Shown in pieces: positions 8,905 through 17,359 of a stretch of DNA of 64,000 nt (within the stretch, counting starts at the first letter, position 1; every line of letters starts with the position of its first letter). The position numbers were made by a program, and so were the translations under genes. The notes beneath the pieces are model-generated. The model worked only from the letters and a program-made list of their open reading frames with translations, was not told the origin of the DNA and searched no databases. The DNA lies in the NCBI GenBank assembly GCA_012862575.1, contig BLSF01000012.1, positions 248,001-312,000 of the forward strand. Reading direction: 5' to 3'. This stretch comes from Parietichytrium sp. I65-24A (Eukaryota; Sar; Bigyra; Thraustochytrida; Thraustochytriidae).

Positions 8905-10017
8905 ATGTCGGGGGCGTCGCTGAGCAAGTGGCCTCGGTGCGAGGAGGTGGTGGCGCAGTTCGGCGAGGGCACTCTGCGCGGCAGCACGGCGATCGTGACC
9001 GGGTCCACGGCTGGCATCGGGAAGGAGACGGCGTTCTGGCTGGCTCGCTGCGGCGCGCACGTCGTGCTCCCGTGCCGCGACCTCGACAAAGGCGCGCGCG
9101 TCAAGGCGGAGCTCCTCTCGCGCCACCATCGTGAGCAAAAAAACAGGCCAATCGGCCAAGATTTAGACCAAGATGGAGATGGGAATGGGAATGGGAATGG
9201 GGAGGAGGCTCTGGCTCTGGCTCTTGAGCTGAGCGTGCTGGCGCTGGACGTGAGCGACCTGTCGAGCGTGCGCGCGTTCTGCGATGCGTTCGCCGCGGAG
9301 AGCTCGGCACAGGGCTGGGCGCCGCTGCGATACTTGGTGCTGAACGCGGGCGTGTTCCAGCGCAGCGTGTCCGTGAGCGCGCAGGGCTGGGACAGGACGT
9401 TCGCCACCAACCATTTGGGCCACTTCTACCTCGCGCAGCTTCTCTTGCCCACACTCCGCACCAACGCGCCCTCGCGCGTGCTATCAGTGAGCTCCGAGTC
9501 GCACTACGGCCCGCTGTCCATCGGGCGCGCGGACCTGGCCTCAGAAGAAGCGCTGCGGAGCAAGCTGGCGCGGCCCGGGTTCCGGTCCATGGGCCTGCGC
9601 AGGGGGATGAGAGTGTACGGGAGCAGCAAGCTGTGCAACGTGCTGTTCGCGCAGGAACTGCACAGGCGCGAGAGCGCGGGCGGCGTCACGGCCGCTTCGC
9701 TGCATCCCGGCTCGCTAGTGGCCACGGAGATCAGCCGCGACGCGCCGGGGCTGGCGCAGCTCTTTCTGACCAAGGTGGTGGGCTGGTTCACCAAGACCGT
9801 CAACCAGGGCGCAAGCACATCGCTCTTCCTGGCGCTATGCCCCGCGGAGGAGATGCAGGGGCAGTATTTCGACAGCGCCAGGGTCAAGCACAAGAACAGG
9901 ATGGCCGACGACCAGGCTGCCGAGACGCTCTGGTCCTTGTCGGAAAAGTTGGTTGCAGAGTTCGAGGCGGGCAGCGCCGGCTCCGGCTCCGGCACCGGCT
10001 CTGGATCAAAACTCTAG
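8905..10017 (+). CDS. Peroxisomal short-chain dehydrogenase/reductase, retinol dehydrogenase/WWOX-like
   Basis: The 370-residue protein is a classical SDR. It has the dinucleotide-binding motif TGSTAGIG (32-39), an LNAG motif near 146, and the catalytic YGSSK with Tyr238 and Lys242, followed by HPG. This arrangement is that of retinol dehydrogenase and WW-domain oxidoreductase-like enzymes, which use NADP(H) to interconvert lipid alcohols and carbonyls; the substrate is unknown. A Gly/Asn/Asp-rich insert sits at about 88-108. The C-terminus is a Gly/Ser linker ending in SKL, a canonical type 1 peroxisomal targeting signal. The gene is markedly richer in G+C than most neighbours. The ATG at 8905 is the first in frame; upstream only GTG is open. 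It converges with the PqiA-type gene. Confidence 0.9.
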   Translation: MSGASLSKWPRCEEVVAQFGEGTLRGSTAIVTGSTAGIGKETAFWLARCGAHVVLPCRDLDKGARVKAELLSRHHREQKNRPIGQDLDQDGDGNGNGNGEEALALALELSVLALDVSDLSSVRAFCDAFAAESSAQGWAPLRYLVLNAGVFQRSVSVSAQGWDRTFATNHLGHFYLAQLLLPTLRTNAPSRVLSVSSESHYGPLSIGRADLASEEALRSKLARPGFRSMGLRRGMRVYGSSKLCNVLFAQELHRRESAGGVTAASLHPGSLVATEISRDAPGLAQLFLTKVVGWFTKTVNQGASTSLFLALCPAEEMQGQYFDSARVKHKNRMADDQAAETLWSLSEKLVAEFEAGSAGSGSGTGSGSKL

Positions 10018-10165
10018 CTTTCGTTGCAACAAAGTCTTCCTCTACCTTGCCTGGTTCTGATCAACTCAGCACAGCTAAAACGCGTGTTCTCTTCTTTTTC
10101 TTTTCCCTTCGTTCACTTGACTCGAGTGATTGCTTGGTTCGTCGTCTCTATTCCGCAGGTGGCGG

Positions 10166-10171
10166 AATAAA
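10166..10171 (+). terminator. Candidate poly(A) signal of the SDR gene
   Basis: AATAAA lies 149 bases downstream of the SDR stop on the coding strand. It is inferred from the hexamer only. Confidence 0.4.
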
Positions 10172-10250
10172 TATCTGCACTCCTCGCAAGGAGCTCCATC
10201 TTGTGTCGTTCGAACGAAGAGCTAGTAGCAAAAAACGGCCTAAACTTATA

Positions 10251-10256
10251 TTTATT
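10251..10256 (-). terminator. Candidate poly(A) signal of the PqiA-type gene
   Basis: TTTATT on the plus strand reads AATAAA on the minus strand, about 195 bases past the stop of the giant membrane-protein gene. Confidence 0.35.
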
Positions 10257-10450
10257 TCATGTTGTTGTTCAATGAACATCGTCAACTCCAGAGGGCTCTG
10301 CTACCTATAGCTCGGCTGGCTTCGTCAGGAAAAAAAAGAAAACACAATGAGAAAAAATTACACCTTTGTAGAATTTAGGAAAGAAAGAATAATAAAAAAT
10401 GTGAGAGGGTGCCGGTAAATAAATGCCTCCATAGCGCGCCACGGGGAGGT

Positions 10451-13400
10451 TTACACCTCGACAGAAGTGGTCGAAGAAATGGAGGAGCGCGCCGATCTGC
10501 GAGGAGTTTGCGGAGTTCTCAAAGCAGCCGGCGTTGGCGGCGAGCTGTTCAAAAAGTCGCGCGTAGGAGAGATCTGCGAAGAAGTCTCCGGAGTAGCGAA
10601 TGCCGGATTCGGGGTTTGCATTGCCTGAGTAACCCCGGCAACACCGAAGCGTTTTTGCCAAGCGTCGATACGCAAGTCTGCGGCCTCCTCCCCTTTCTTG
10701 CTGGCGCAACACCAGTCGGAGAGCTTGTCGCACGCAGACTTTTCAACCTCCGTGTAATCCACTTCCTCGTCGTTGTCCAGATCCATGAAAGACGAGACCC
10801 CTTCGATTCCGTCAGACGGAGCTTTGAAGGTGTAGGTAAACATGCGAACCGTGAGCTTGGCAAAGCGTCCGAGCCGCTTTGGCCGCACGTCAGAGCGAAG
10901 TTGATGATACGACGCAAAGTATCGGTCGTCAATGATTGCACGAGCAAGTACAGTGATCACGTAAAACGTACATAGCTGGAGAAGAACTCCAGCGAAGAGA
11001 AGCGACCCAGTACTTTCGATGGAGCCGACCATGTCCAAGCAGCTTCCGTCCTTCTCCCCGTCTTCCACAAAGGCCTCAATCGCACCTTTTACGTAGCTGC
11101 ATACGTCGTTCGTGATAAAGTCGATGATGAAGGTGTTCACGGGGCCGATTTCGATGATGGTGGCGATAAGGCCAACAAGGAGCACGTCGATGGCGGACCA
11201 GTAAGAAGCAATCTTGGTCCAGAACAGCAACGACTTGAGCTTTGGAAGGCTGTGCGGCATGAAGAAGAGCACGGCCATCAGAGCAGCGGTGGAGAATGGC
11301 CCCACAAGCACGCAGCAAAAGTAGAGAAATTGGAAGAAGATAATAACAATGCGATCCCCCGCATTCTCCGTAGGCGAGTTGCTCAGAGTGGTTCCAAGCG
11401 AAACTACCGAGTACACCTTCGTTCCCAACTGTGTCTCCAATTCTCCTACGTTGTTCTCCTCGAAGAACTCGAGCAAAATACCGACAAGGCCGTTGAGCTC
11501 AAATTTGATGATCGGCAGAAACAGACCGACAAGAATAAGCAGCGTCGAAAGACCCAAGAGAGCAGAGATGACGATGACTCCGCGGGGACTGACCTTACGC
11601 ACCAGCCCGTTCTTGTCCTTGCCGATGAAAACGTGGCGGAGGAGACCACGCTTGGCCGCTGCGCGGGATGGAATCTTCTCACCCACGTAGTTCCCGTTGA
11701 TCTTGTCCTCACTGGTGTTGTTGGAGGCGTCGACGCGATCGTGCATCACCATGATGACATGATTGACAATGAGAGATGCTGCTGCTGCAAGACAGAGCAA
11801 CACGATACCTCTCTGGGGCACCACGTTCACGTCAGTGACGAAAAAGTCGTCGTCCATGAAGCTCAAGTAGCTCAAATAGCTCGTCTTCACGTACGTGCGA
11901 AGCGCAGCAAGCATGATGACGATCACATACACGTCCAAGAAGGACCATTTGCCCAGGATGTCAAGCATCTCAAGCCACCATCTTCGAGTTTTTGGGCGAA
12001 TAATTGTGGACGGACAGAACCAAAAGCCAACAAGCATGAGGTTCTTCACAACCGGCCACGCGCAAGATGCGAGAGCGATCAGAACTGCGAGCGGCCAAGC
12101 CCCACTGTTCCACATGTCGTTGATTGTACTAATGATGGTGAATGGGACCAGGTGAATACGCTGCGCGTCGTTGCCAAAGATTGTGAACTGAATTGTAATT
12201 GCAGCTGCGTCGCTGAACACGATGGCGATGACGAGAGCAATCACGTTCAAAATGCAAATAAGTGGCAAAAGGTACTTGCCCACAATTGGAGTGGACGGAT
12301 GCTGAAAGATACTCTTCATGCGCAATTCAATCATGGCCATAATTCCAGCTATCTCTGCCTCGTCCGTCACATCCTTGTACTTGGCAAGAGTCTTCGACAT
12401 GACCAGCTGTCGCCTCTTCTTGTGTGCAGGAAAGAGTGCCAAGGAAAGCAACGCTCCCAGTCCAGATACACCAAGAAAGATTGCTCCAAAGACCGTTGCG
12501 ATATTGTCGTCTTGCGACTGTGGAACATCTAGAGCACTTTCCAGCAAGCCCAAAATCCGAGCGCAAGTTTCCTCGGCCCCTTCCAAATACGCGTCGATTC
12601 CTGCCTGCGCACCGCGGGTATCTACATACCCAGTAAACCACGCGATGACATCGTTCAGCAAAGTTGAGATTTGGTCCCCATTTTCGTTGCTCAGTTTGCC
12701 TCCATTCTCCAGACCCAGTCCTGAAAACAAATCGCAACTGTTCAAGCACTCGATGGACATCTCAATGGACGATGTGGTAAAGTTGAAGTCGATCGGCTCC
12801 AGAGACTCGAACGGGACGAACAGGCAAGGAAGCTCTTCCGGATCACTGATGCTGCTGAACCTAATCTGCATAGCTTTCGTGATGTTGATCTTTGCGATCA
12901 CCTGAAGCCCAATGACAATGTCCGAAGCAGTCACAGTGATGCGTAAATTGTTCCTCATATCAGGGTCTGACACGAAAAAGTCCGTCACGTTGAGGTCGTA
13001 ATCTGCGGTGATGCTCACTGGCCCGGCGATAGTAAACTGTGTCAGAGAGGCGAAAGGTACATCCGCAGCGCTGATGGAGGTGTCCACGTTGGTGTCAATG
13101 TCTACCAGCAGGAGGCGCTCATCCTCGTCCACATTGATCCGCTGATACGGCTCAAAGATTTTCACATGCGAAAATGTGCCGAGGTTTTCAACGCTCATAT
13201 CCGCGACCTGGAATGATGCAGATCCGTACGTGACCGAGTCGTAGACGATAGGGATCTCCGTGTACGCCAATTGCTCGTTTAGTTTGGTCGAAAAGAGCTC
13301 GACCGCCGAGATGGAACGCATGACACTGTTCCAAACAGCGAAGTCATCTGGGTACAAGTACTCGTTTACAAACGTCTGGAATGCCAGAGCGTCCGGTGCT

Positions 13401-16400
13401 TCATTGAAACGGTACAACACATCGTCGCCTTCAAGAGGAGGTGCCGTAATGTTCTCGAGCGCTGGGCAAGCGCCGTCCTTTTGCGCATTGGTCCACAACT
13501 CCAGGGCGTAGTCATTGATGAAGGTTCTTAGGCAGTTATCGCAAATGCTGGGAATCGCCTCCAAGTAGAAATCTTTGAGGAGATCGGCAGTTGCCACGAA
13601 CAGATCCTCAATAGCAGGTGACAGTAGCTCATTCGAGTCAGACTTGATCTCAGGACCCTCGATGGTCTTGACGTCAAGATCAAGGTACGAGATGAACACA
13701 CCGCCCTCAAAAATAGTCGACATGAGGCACTCAAACGCAGTTGACGCCTGAGAGATGGCCTGCTCGGTATCTACAGAAAAGATATGGGACAATGTCAGGT
13801 TGCCAAACTTGGCTTGGTCGATGGCAAGCACAACATCAAACGCTAGGTCCAAGTCGATGACTTGCAGAGTGGTGTTGATCCACTCTTGGATAACACCTTC
13901 TTCCTCAATCCCGACTGCTGAGTTGTCCATCTGCCAGAGTGAGCGGATATGAACGTTGAGCGGGGTGGTCTCATCGAATTTGAATTTGTTGCGTAAAGTC
14001 ATTGTCCCGACGGGGTTGAGAATGTCGTAACTGTTCGCAAAGACGCGATCGACAGCTTCTACTCTCATGATGCCAGCGTCGAGAACGAGGCCCGGAATGA
14101 TGGCGTCACTTTCGACGCTGAACCCTAAAATGCTCAGTGGCAGCAAAAGATCCACTTGGTCCGTCCCGTTCGCATCTTTGGTCATCTCGAAGTAGTCAGA
14201 GAGAAACGTGTCGGTGCTATTGGCAAAACCGAAGAGAATGCGCTCGGCGGTGGAGCGGGTGGACACGAGCTGCTGAACCAACTCGAGAAGGTTGCTCCTC
14301 GTGAAGTCATACACGTCGTCGGTGTCCGAATTGTAACCAACAACGTAAGCGTCCTCAGTTTGGCTCACTCCAAGACGTCTGGTTTTGTTCACGTCAGCGA
14401 GGCAGACCTCGGAGAAATGAGTAAAGTTTGGCCAACTCAGCTCACTGAAGGCGGGGACAGTAGGCAGCGGGTCATCAACAGACATGCAGTTGCCCTCCGT
14501 GATACCTTCATAAGATGCTGGAACGCCTTCGAGATAGTCAAGACCATAACCAAAAAAGCCCCGAAAGGCAGTGTTAATGAAGGCCTTGAAGCGTTTTTGT
14601 GTACGGACTCTCGCCTCGAGGAAGGGGTCGTTGACGTCGTTGTAGTCATCAGGGAGCAGGGCCCCAGAGATGCCGTGCAAAGCGTCTACAATTGGAATCC
14701 CAGAACCTGCTGCCCGTCCCCGCTTCTGATCGATGAGCACGTCGAGATATTTAATCGAAGACGAGCGTTTCTCTTTGGGGAAAAGAATAGAGTAAAGGCC
14801 TTGCAACATGCAAGGGACATGCATTCCTTGCTTGAGGTTCAGCTTGTTGAGACTGTGCTCCTTCACAACGAGCTCGTTCAAGACAAAGTTGAAATCGAAT
14901 TCCTCCACAACTAATGCGAAGGCCCAGCTTTCGTCCACAGCCAAATCGTCCAATTGAATGTCCAGGGTAAAGTTCATCATGTATGGCCTGGATGTCTCGC
15001 CTTCCAAGCCGCCGGCAAAGCCAAAGTAAAAGTCCAAGCCAACATCAGGAAGGTCGGTGTTCGCAGAAGTGGTGAGCGCGTGGATCGAGTTGACGTTCGT
15101 GGCTGAGAACGTGGTGAACCAGAGAAAGCTATCTGGGTTCTTGTAGGCAGGTATTTTCGCTGCCTCCTGGTACTGGTCCTTCAACTCCCAGTACCCCTGG
15201 GCAAAGCGAGTCGGCGCCCCTGACGTTTTGTTGTTCCAAGAGTCGATAATGAATTCCGGATACTTGACCTCGTAGTATTTGAGAACCTTGTCCACAAAGT
15301 CGTTGATATCTGAGCTGGTGTCCTTGATGGGGTTGCCACCGATCACGGTGTTGACAAATTCGTACGTGTACGATGCCAATCCGTACCTGAAATCCACGGT
15401 ATACAATGATTCCGATTCATCAATTGAGTACGTAGGGCAGAACTTGCTTCCTCGAATCCTGCCTTGCTCGACCCAAGAAACGTTGAAGTAGTCGTTCAAA
15501 TAATCTCGCCCGGTTGACTGGAACATACCTGGAAGCTTGGTCATCAGGGCCCCGTGGATCAGTTTGTTCACGTAGTCTGTGGAGTCTTGGAGAAGACTGT
15601 TCAGCTCGGCGTTGTTGGCGGTGTTTATGATGATTGTTGGGTCCGAAATTTCTGATGCTTGAAAGGAAAAGTCAGGCACGTACAACGCCTTGAACGCAGG
15701 GGAGACACACTGCCTGAGGAAGTATAGAGCACCGCTGTAGCCGGTTCCTCTGCCGTCAGAGTCGTCCAAAGCAATAAGAAGGATCTTTTTAAACTGGCCG
15801 ACCACGAGATGGTCGATTTCGCTAAAGTCAAAGCCGACTGTCAAAGCAAGTTCAGCCGTGACTTGCTTGAGATGTGTAAAGATCTGAAAGTCGAAATCGT
15901 ACGAATCAACCCCATCGACACAAGTGTTGTCAGGCCCAGGGTAGTTGCAGCTTTGGGTGACCCACTTGCCGCGCTCCAATTTCCCACTGAAGGCCATTTG
16001 GATTCCAAATGAATCCATAGTAAAGCGGTTCGTCAGCGTGCGATGGTATCTTTGCATCACCCTGTCGGCATCATCGTAGTTGTTGAGAAAAAGCTGGAAA
16101 ACCTGAAAAGTGTTAAGGTCTTGAAACTGGAACTCCTCGATTCTGAGAGTGACATTGGAAACGCCTGTCTCCTCGTAGACAGAGAACCTCTCCGAGTCGA
16201 GTTCACCACTGAAAAGATATCCATCTGGATCCGTCATGATCTCTACCATTTCATTAATCACCAAGTCATTCGGATCATCTTGCGTTGGGCCGCCGAGCCA
16301 GTCGTTCAGTCCGACGGACACTAGTTCCATCGTGGTACTCTCAGCAAGGTCAGCCAGCACCGAAGTGTCTGTTAGATACGGAAATTTATCCATGAGAAAC

Positions 16401-17359
16401 TCGTCACTGTCGGCCAACGTCAGCGACTCAGGTTGGCCTTGTGCTGCTTCATCAACAAACTGGACGATTTCAGCCCAAAAAACGTTCACGATGCCAGGGC
16501 TCTCGTCTGCTTTCCCACTGTTGACGAAACCAAGTTCTTCGACGACGTCACACATAATGCCTCCGATCCAAGCTTCCATCAGCCCCAAGAGTGCTCCAAT
16601 CAGCCAACTCCAGTTGAACAGATTTCCGATAAGGTTCCAAAAGATGCTGTCTGAACCAATACACAATCCCGTTGAGCCGTCCGTCTTGTCGTATCCGGTA
16701 CAAAGTCTCCAATAGTCAGGTCTGTCTTCTGGGATATCAGCAACAAGTCCAAATGACGGGTCGATGTTGCAAGTGCTATATGGAAGCCTGATTTCGCGAG
16801 GAACGTCTGTGTTCACCGCTTCCTCGCTGTCCCACTTTGCGAGCACGCCGATGGTGATAGACGATCCACTGTCGGAGCTGGTTTGCTCAAACTCGAATTC
16901 AGCGTCCGACAGATCAATATTAAAGAGGACTGACGTGGTGACAAAAATCATATTGACGTTGGGCATGACCATGGCAATCTTGGAAACGTCTGCCTTGAAG
17001 GAGCATTTTTGACGTATTTGTTGGACCTGCAACACCCCGTTCAAATTGGCTCCAGAAATTTCTGATTGGACGTTTACGTCAGCCACAGAAATTTTGGAGC
17101 ACTGGAGGTCCCAGATCTTGTACGTCCCTGCAACCAGCACCTCTTTCAAAGGCCCGCAGCAACCATCATACCCGCACAGGCAGACGTTGATCTCCCCAAC
17201 ATTCTCCGGCATGTTGGTCCGGTCTCCGATGCAAGGGTCCTCCTTCGTGCACGGGCCCGGGTTCTTACCGAACACCTTATCCGAAAGATACTCTGACAAG
17301 AAATCCGCTCTGGCGCTGCCCACCAGCAGCACCAGCATGCATAGCGCCGTCGCCCTCAT
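10451..17359 (-). CDS. Giant membrane protein: repeated ectodomain fused to two PqiA-type domains
   Basis: The 2,302-residue protein begins with a signal peptide (about 1-18, cut after SARA) and a Cys-rich head. A long non-cytosolic region runs to about 1620, with a hydrophobic stretch near 238-270 and many NxS/T sites. A unit with a CL/CV cysteine, a hydrophobic strand and a helical segment recurs near residues 549, 848, 1211 and 1512. The C-terminal part has many membrane helices (about 1623-2140). A segment with TIISTINDMWNSGAWPLAVL (near 1740-1760), then LGKWSFLDVYV (near 1805), matches bacterial PqiA; a second, weaker copy has SYWSAIDVLLVGL near 2053. An EF-hand-like loop (DLDNDEEVDYTE, near 2193) and a Ser/Thr/Pro tail follow. 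Bacterial PqiA works in envelope lipid transport, so a lipid-transfer role is inferred. The ATG at 17359 directly starts the signal peptide. Confidence 0.8.
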   Translation of the reverse strand: MRATALCMLVLLVGSARADFLSEYLSDKVFGKNPGPCTKEDPCIGDRTNMPENVGEINVCLCGYDGCCGPLKEVLVAGTYKIWDLQCSKISVADVNVQSEISGANLNGVLQVQQIRQKCSFKADVSKIAMVMPNVNMIFVTTSVLFNIDLSDAEFEFEQTSSDSGSSITIGVLAKWDSEEAVNTDVPREIRLPYSTCNIDPSFGLVADIPEDRPDYWRLCTGYDKTDGSTGLCIGSDSIFWNLIGNLFNWSWLIGALLGLMEAWIGGIMCDVVEELGFVNSGKADESPGIVNVFWAEIVQFVDEAAQGQPESLTLADSDEFLMDKFPYLTDTSVLADLAESTTMELVSVGLNDWLGGPTQDDPNDLVINEMVEIMTDPDGYLFSGELDSERFSVYEETGVSNVTLRIEEFQFQDLNTFQVFQLFLNNYDDADRVMQRYHRTLTNRFTMDSFGIQMAFSGKLERGKWVTQSCNYPGPDNTCVDGVDSYDFDFQIFTHLKQVTAELALTVGFDFSEIDHLVVGQFKKILLIALDDSDGRGTGYSGALYFLRQCVSPAFKALYVPDFSFQASEISDPTIIINTANNAELNSLLQDSTDYVNKLIHGALMTKLPGMFQSTGRDYLNDYFNVSWVEQGRIRGSKFCPTYSIDESESLYTVDFRYGLASYTYEFVNTVIGGNPIKDTSSDINDFVDKVLKYYEVKYPEFIIDSWNNKTSGAPTRFAQGYWELKDQYQEAAKIPAYKNPDSFLWFTTFSATNVNSIHALTTSANTDLPDVGLDFYFGFAGGLEGETSRPYMMNFTLDIQLDDLAVDESWAFALVVEEFDFNFVLNELVVKEHSLNKLNLKQGMHVPCMLQGLYSILFPKEKRSSSIKYLDVLIDQKRGRAAGSGIPIVDALHGISGALLPDDYNDVNDPFLEARVRTQKRFKAFINTAFRGFFGYGLDYLEGVPASYEGITEGNCMSVDDPLPTVPAFSELSWPNFTHFSEVCLADVNKTRRLGVSQTEDAYVVGYNSDTDDVYDFTRSNLLELVQQLVSTRSTAERILFGFANSTDTFLSDYFEMTKDANGTDQVDLLLPLSILGFSVESDAIIPGLVLDAGIMRVEAVDRVFANSYDILNPVGTMTLRNKFKFDETTPLNVHIRSLWQMDNSAVGIEEEGVIQEWINTTLQVIDLDLAFDVVLAIDQAKFGNLTLSHIFSVDTEQAISQASTAFECLMSTIFEGGVFISYLDLDVKTIEGPEIKSDSNELLSPAIEDLFVATADLLKDFYLEAIPSICDNCLRTFINDYALELWTNAQKDGACPALENITAPPLEGDDVLYRFNEAPDALAFQTFVNEYLYPDDFAVWNSVMRSISAVELFSTKLNEQLAYTEIPIVYDSVTYGSASFQVADMSVENLGTFSHVKIFEPYQRINVDEDERLLLVDIDTNVDTSISAADVPFASLTQFTIAGPVSITADYDLNVTDFFVSDPDMRNNLRITVTASDIVIGLQVIAKINITKAMQIRFSSISDPEELPCLFVPFESLEPIDFNFTTSSIEMSIECLNSCDLFSGLGLENGGKLSNENGDQISTLLNDVIAWFTGYVDTRGAQAGIDAYLEGAEETCARILGLLESALDVPQSQDDNIATVFGAIFLGVSGLGALLSLALFPAHKKRRQLVMSKTLAKYKDVTDEAEIAGIMAMIELRMKSIFQHPSTPIVGKYLLPLICILNVIALVIAIVFSDAAAITIQFTIFGNDAQRIHLVPFTIISTINDMWNSGAWPLAVLIALASCAWPVVKNLMLVGFWFCPSTIIRPKTRRWWLEMLDILGKWSFLDVYVIVIMLAALRTYVKTSYLSYLSFMDDDFFVTDVNVVPQRGIVLLCLAAAASLIVNHVIMVMHDRVDASNNTSEDKINGNYVGEKIPSRAAAKRGLLRHVFIGKDKNGLVRKVSPRGVIVISALLGLSTLLILVGLFLPIIKFELNGLVGILLEFFEENNVGELETQLGTKVYSVVSLGTTLSNSPTENAGDRIVIIFFQFLYFCCVLVGPFSTAALMAVLFFMPHSLPKLKSLLFWTKIASYWSAIDVLLVGLIATIIEIGPVNTFIIDFITNDVCSYVKGAIEAFVEDGEKDGSCLDMVGSIESTGSLLFAGVLLQLCTFYVITVLARAIIDDRYFASYHQLRSDVRPKRLGRFAKLTVRMFTYTFKAPSDGIEGVSSFMDLDNDEEVDYTEVEKSACDKLSDWCCASKKGEEAADLRIDAWQKRFGVAGVTQAMQTPNPAFATPETSSQISPTRDFLNSSPPTPAALRTPQTPRRSARSSISSTTSVEV

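Larger units (their letters stand above)
10018..10450. other. Convergent 3' spacer between SDR and PqiA-type genes
   Basis: The spacer holds AATAAA on the plus strand at 10166-10171, about 150 bases after the SDR stop, and AATAAA on the minus strand at 10251-10256, about 195 bases after the PqiA-type stop. These are plausible poly(A) signals. If both are used, the two transcripts end close together with little or no overlap. Confidence 0.5.

Noticed and set aside
11252-12532. A 426-codon plus-strand open frame inside the PqiA-type gene
   Set aside because: It is the antisense shadow of a conserved membrane domain, composition is His/Asn/Lys-rich without any domain, and the minus-strand frame is clearly the gene.
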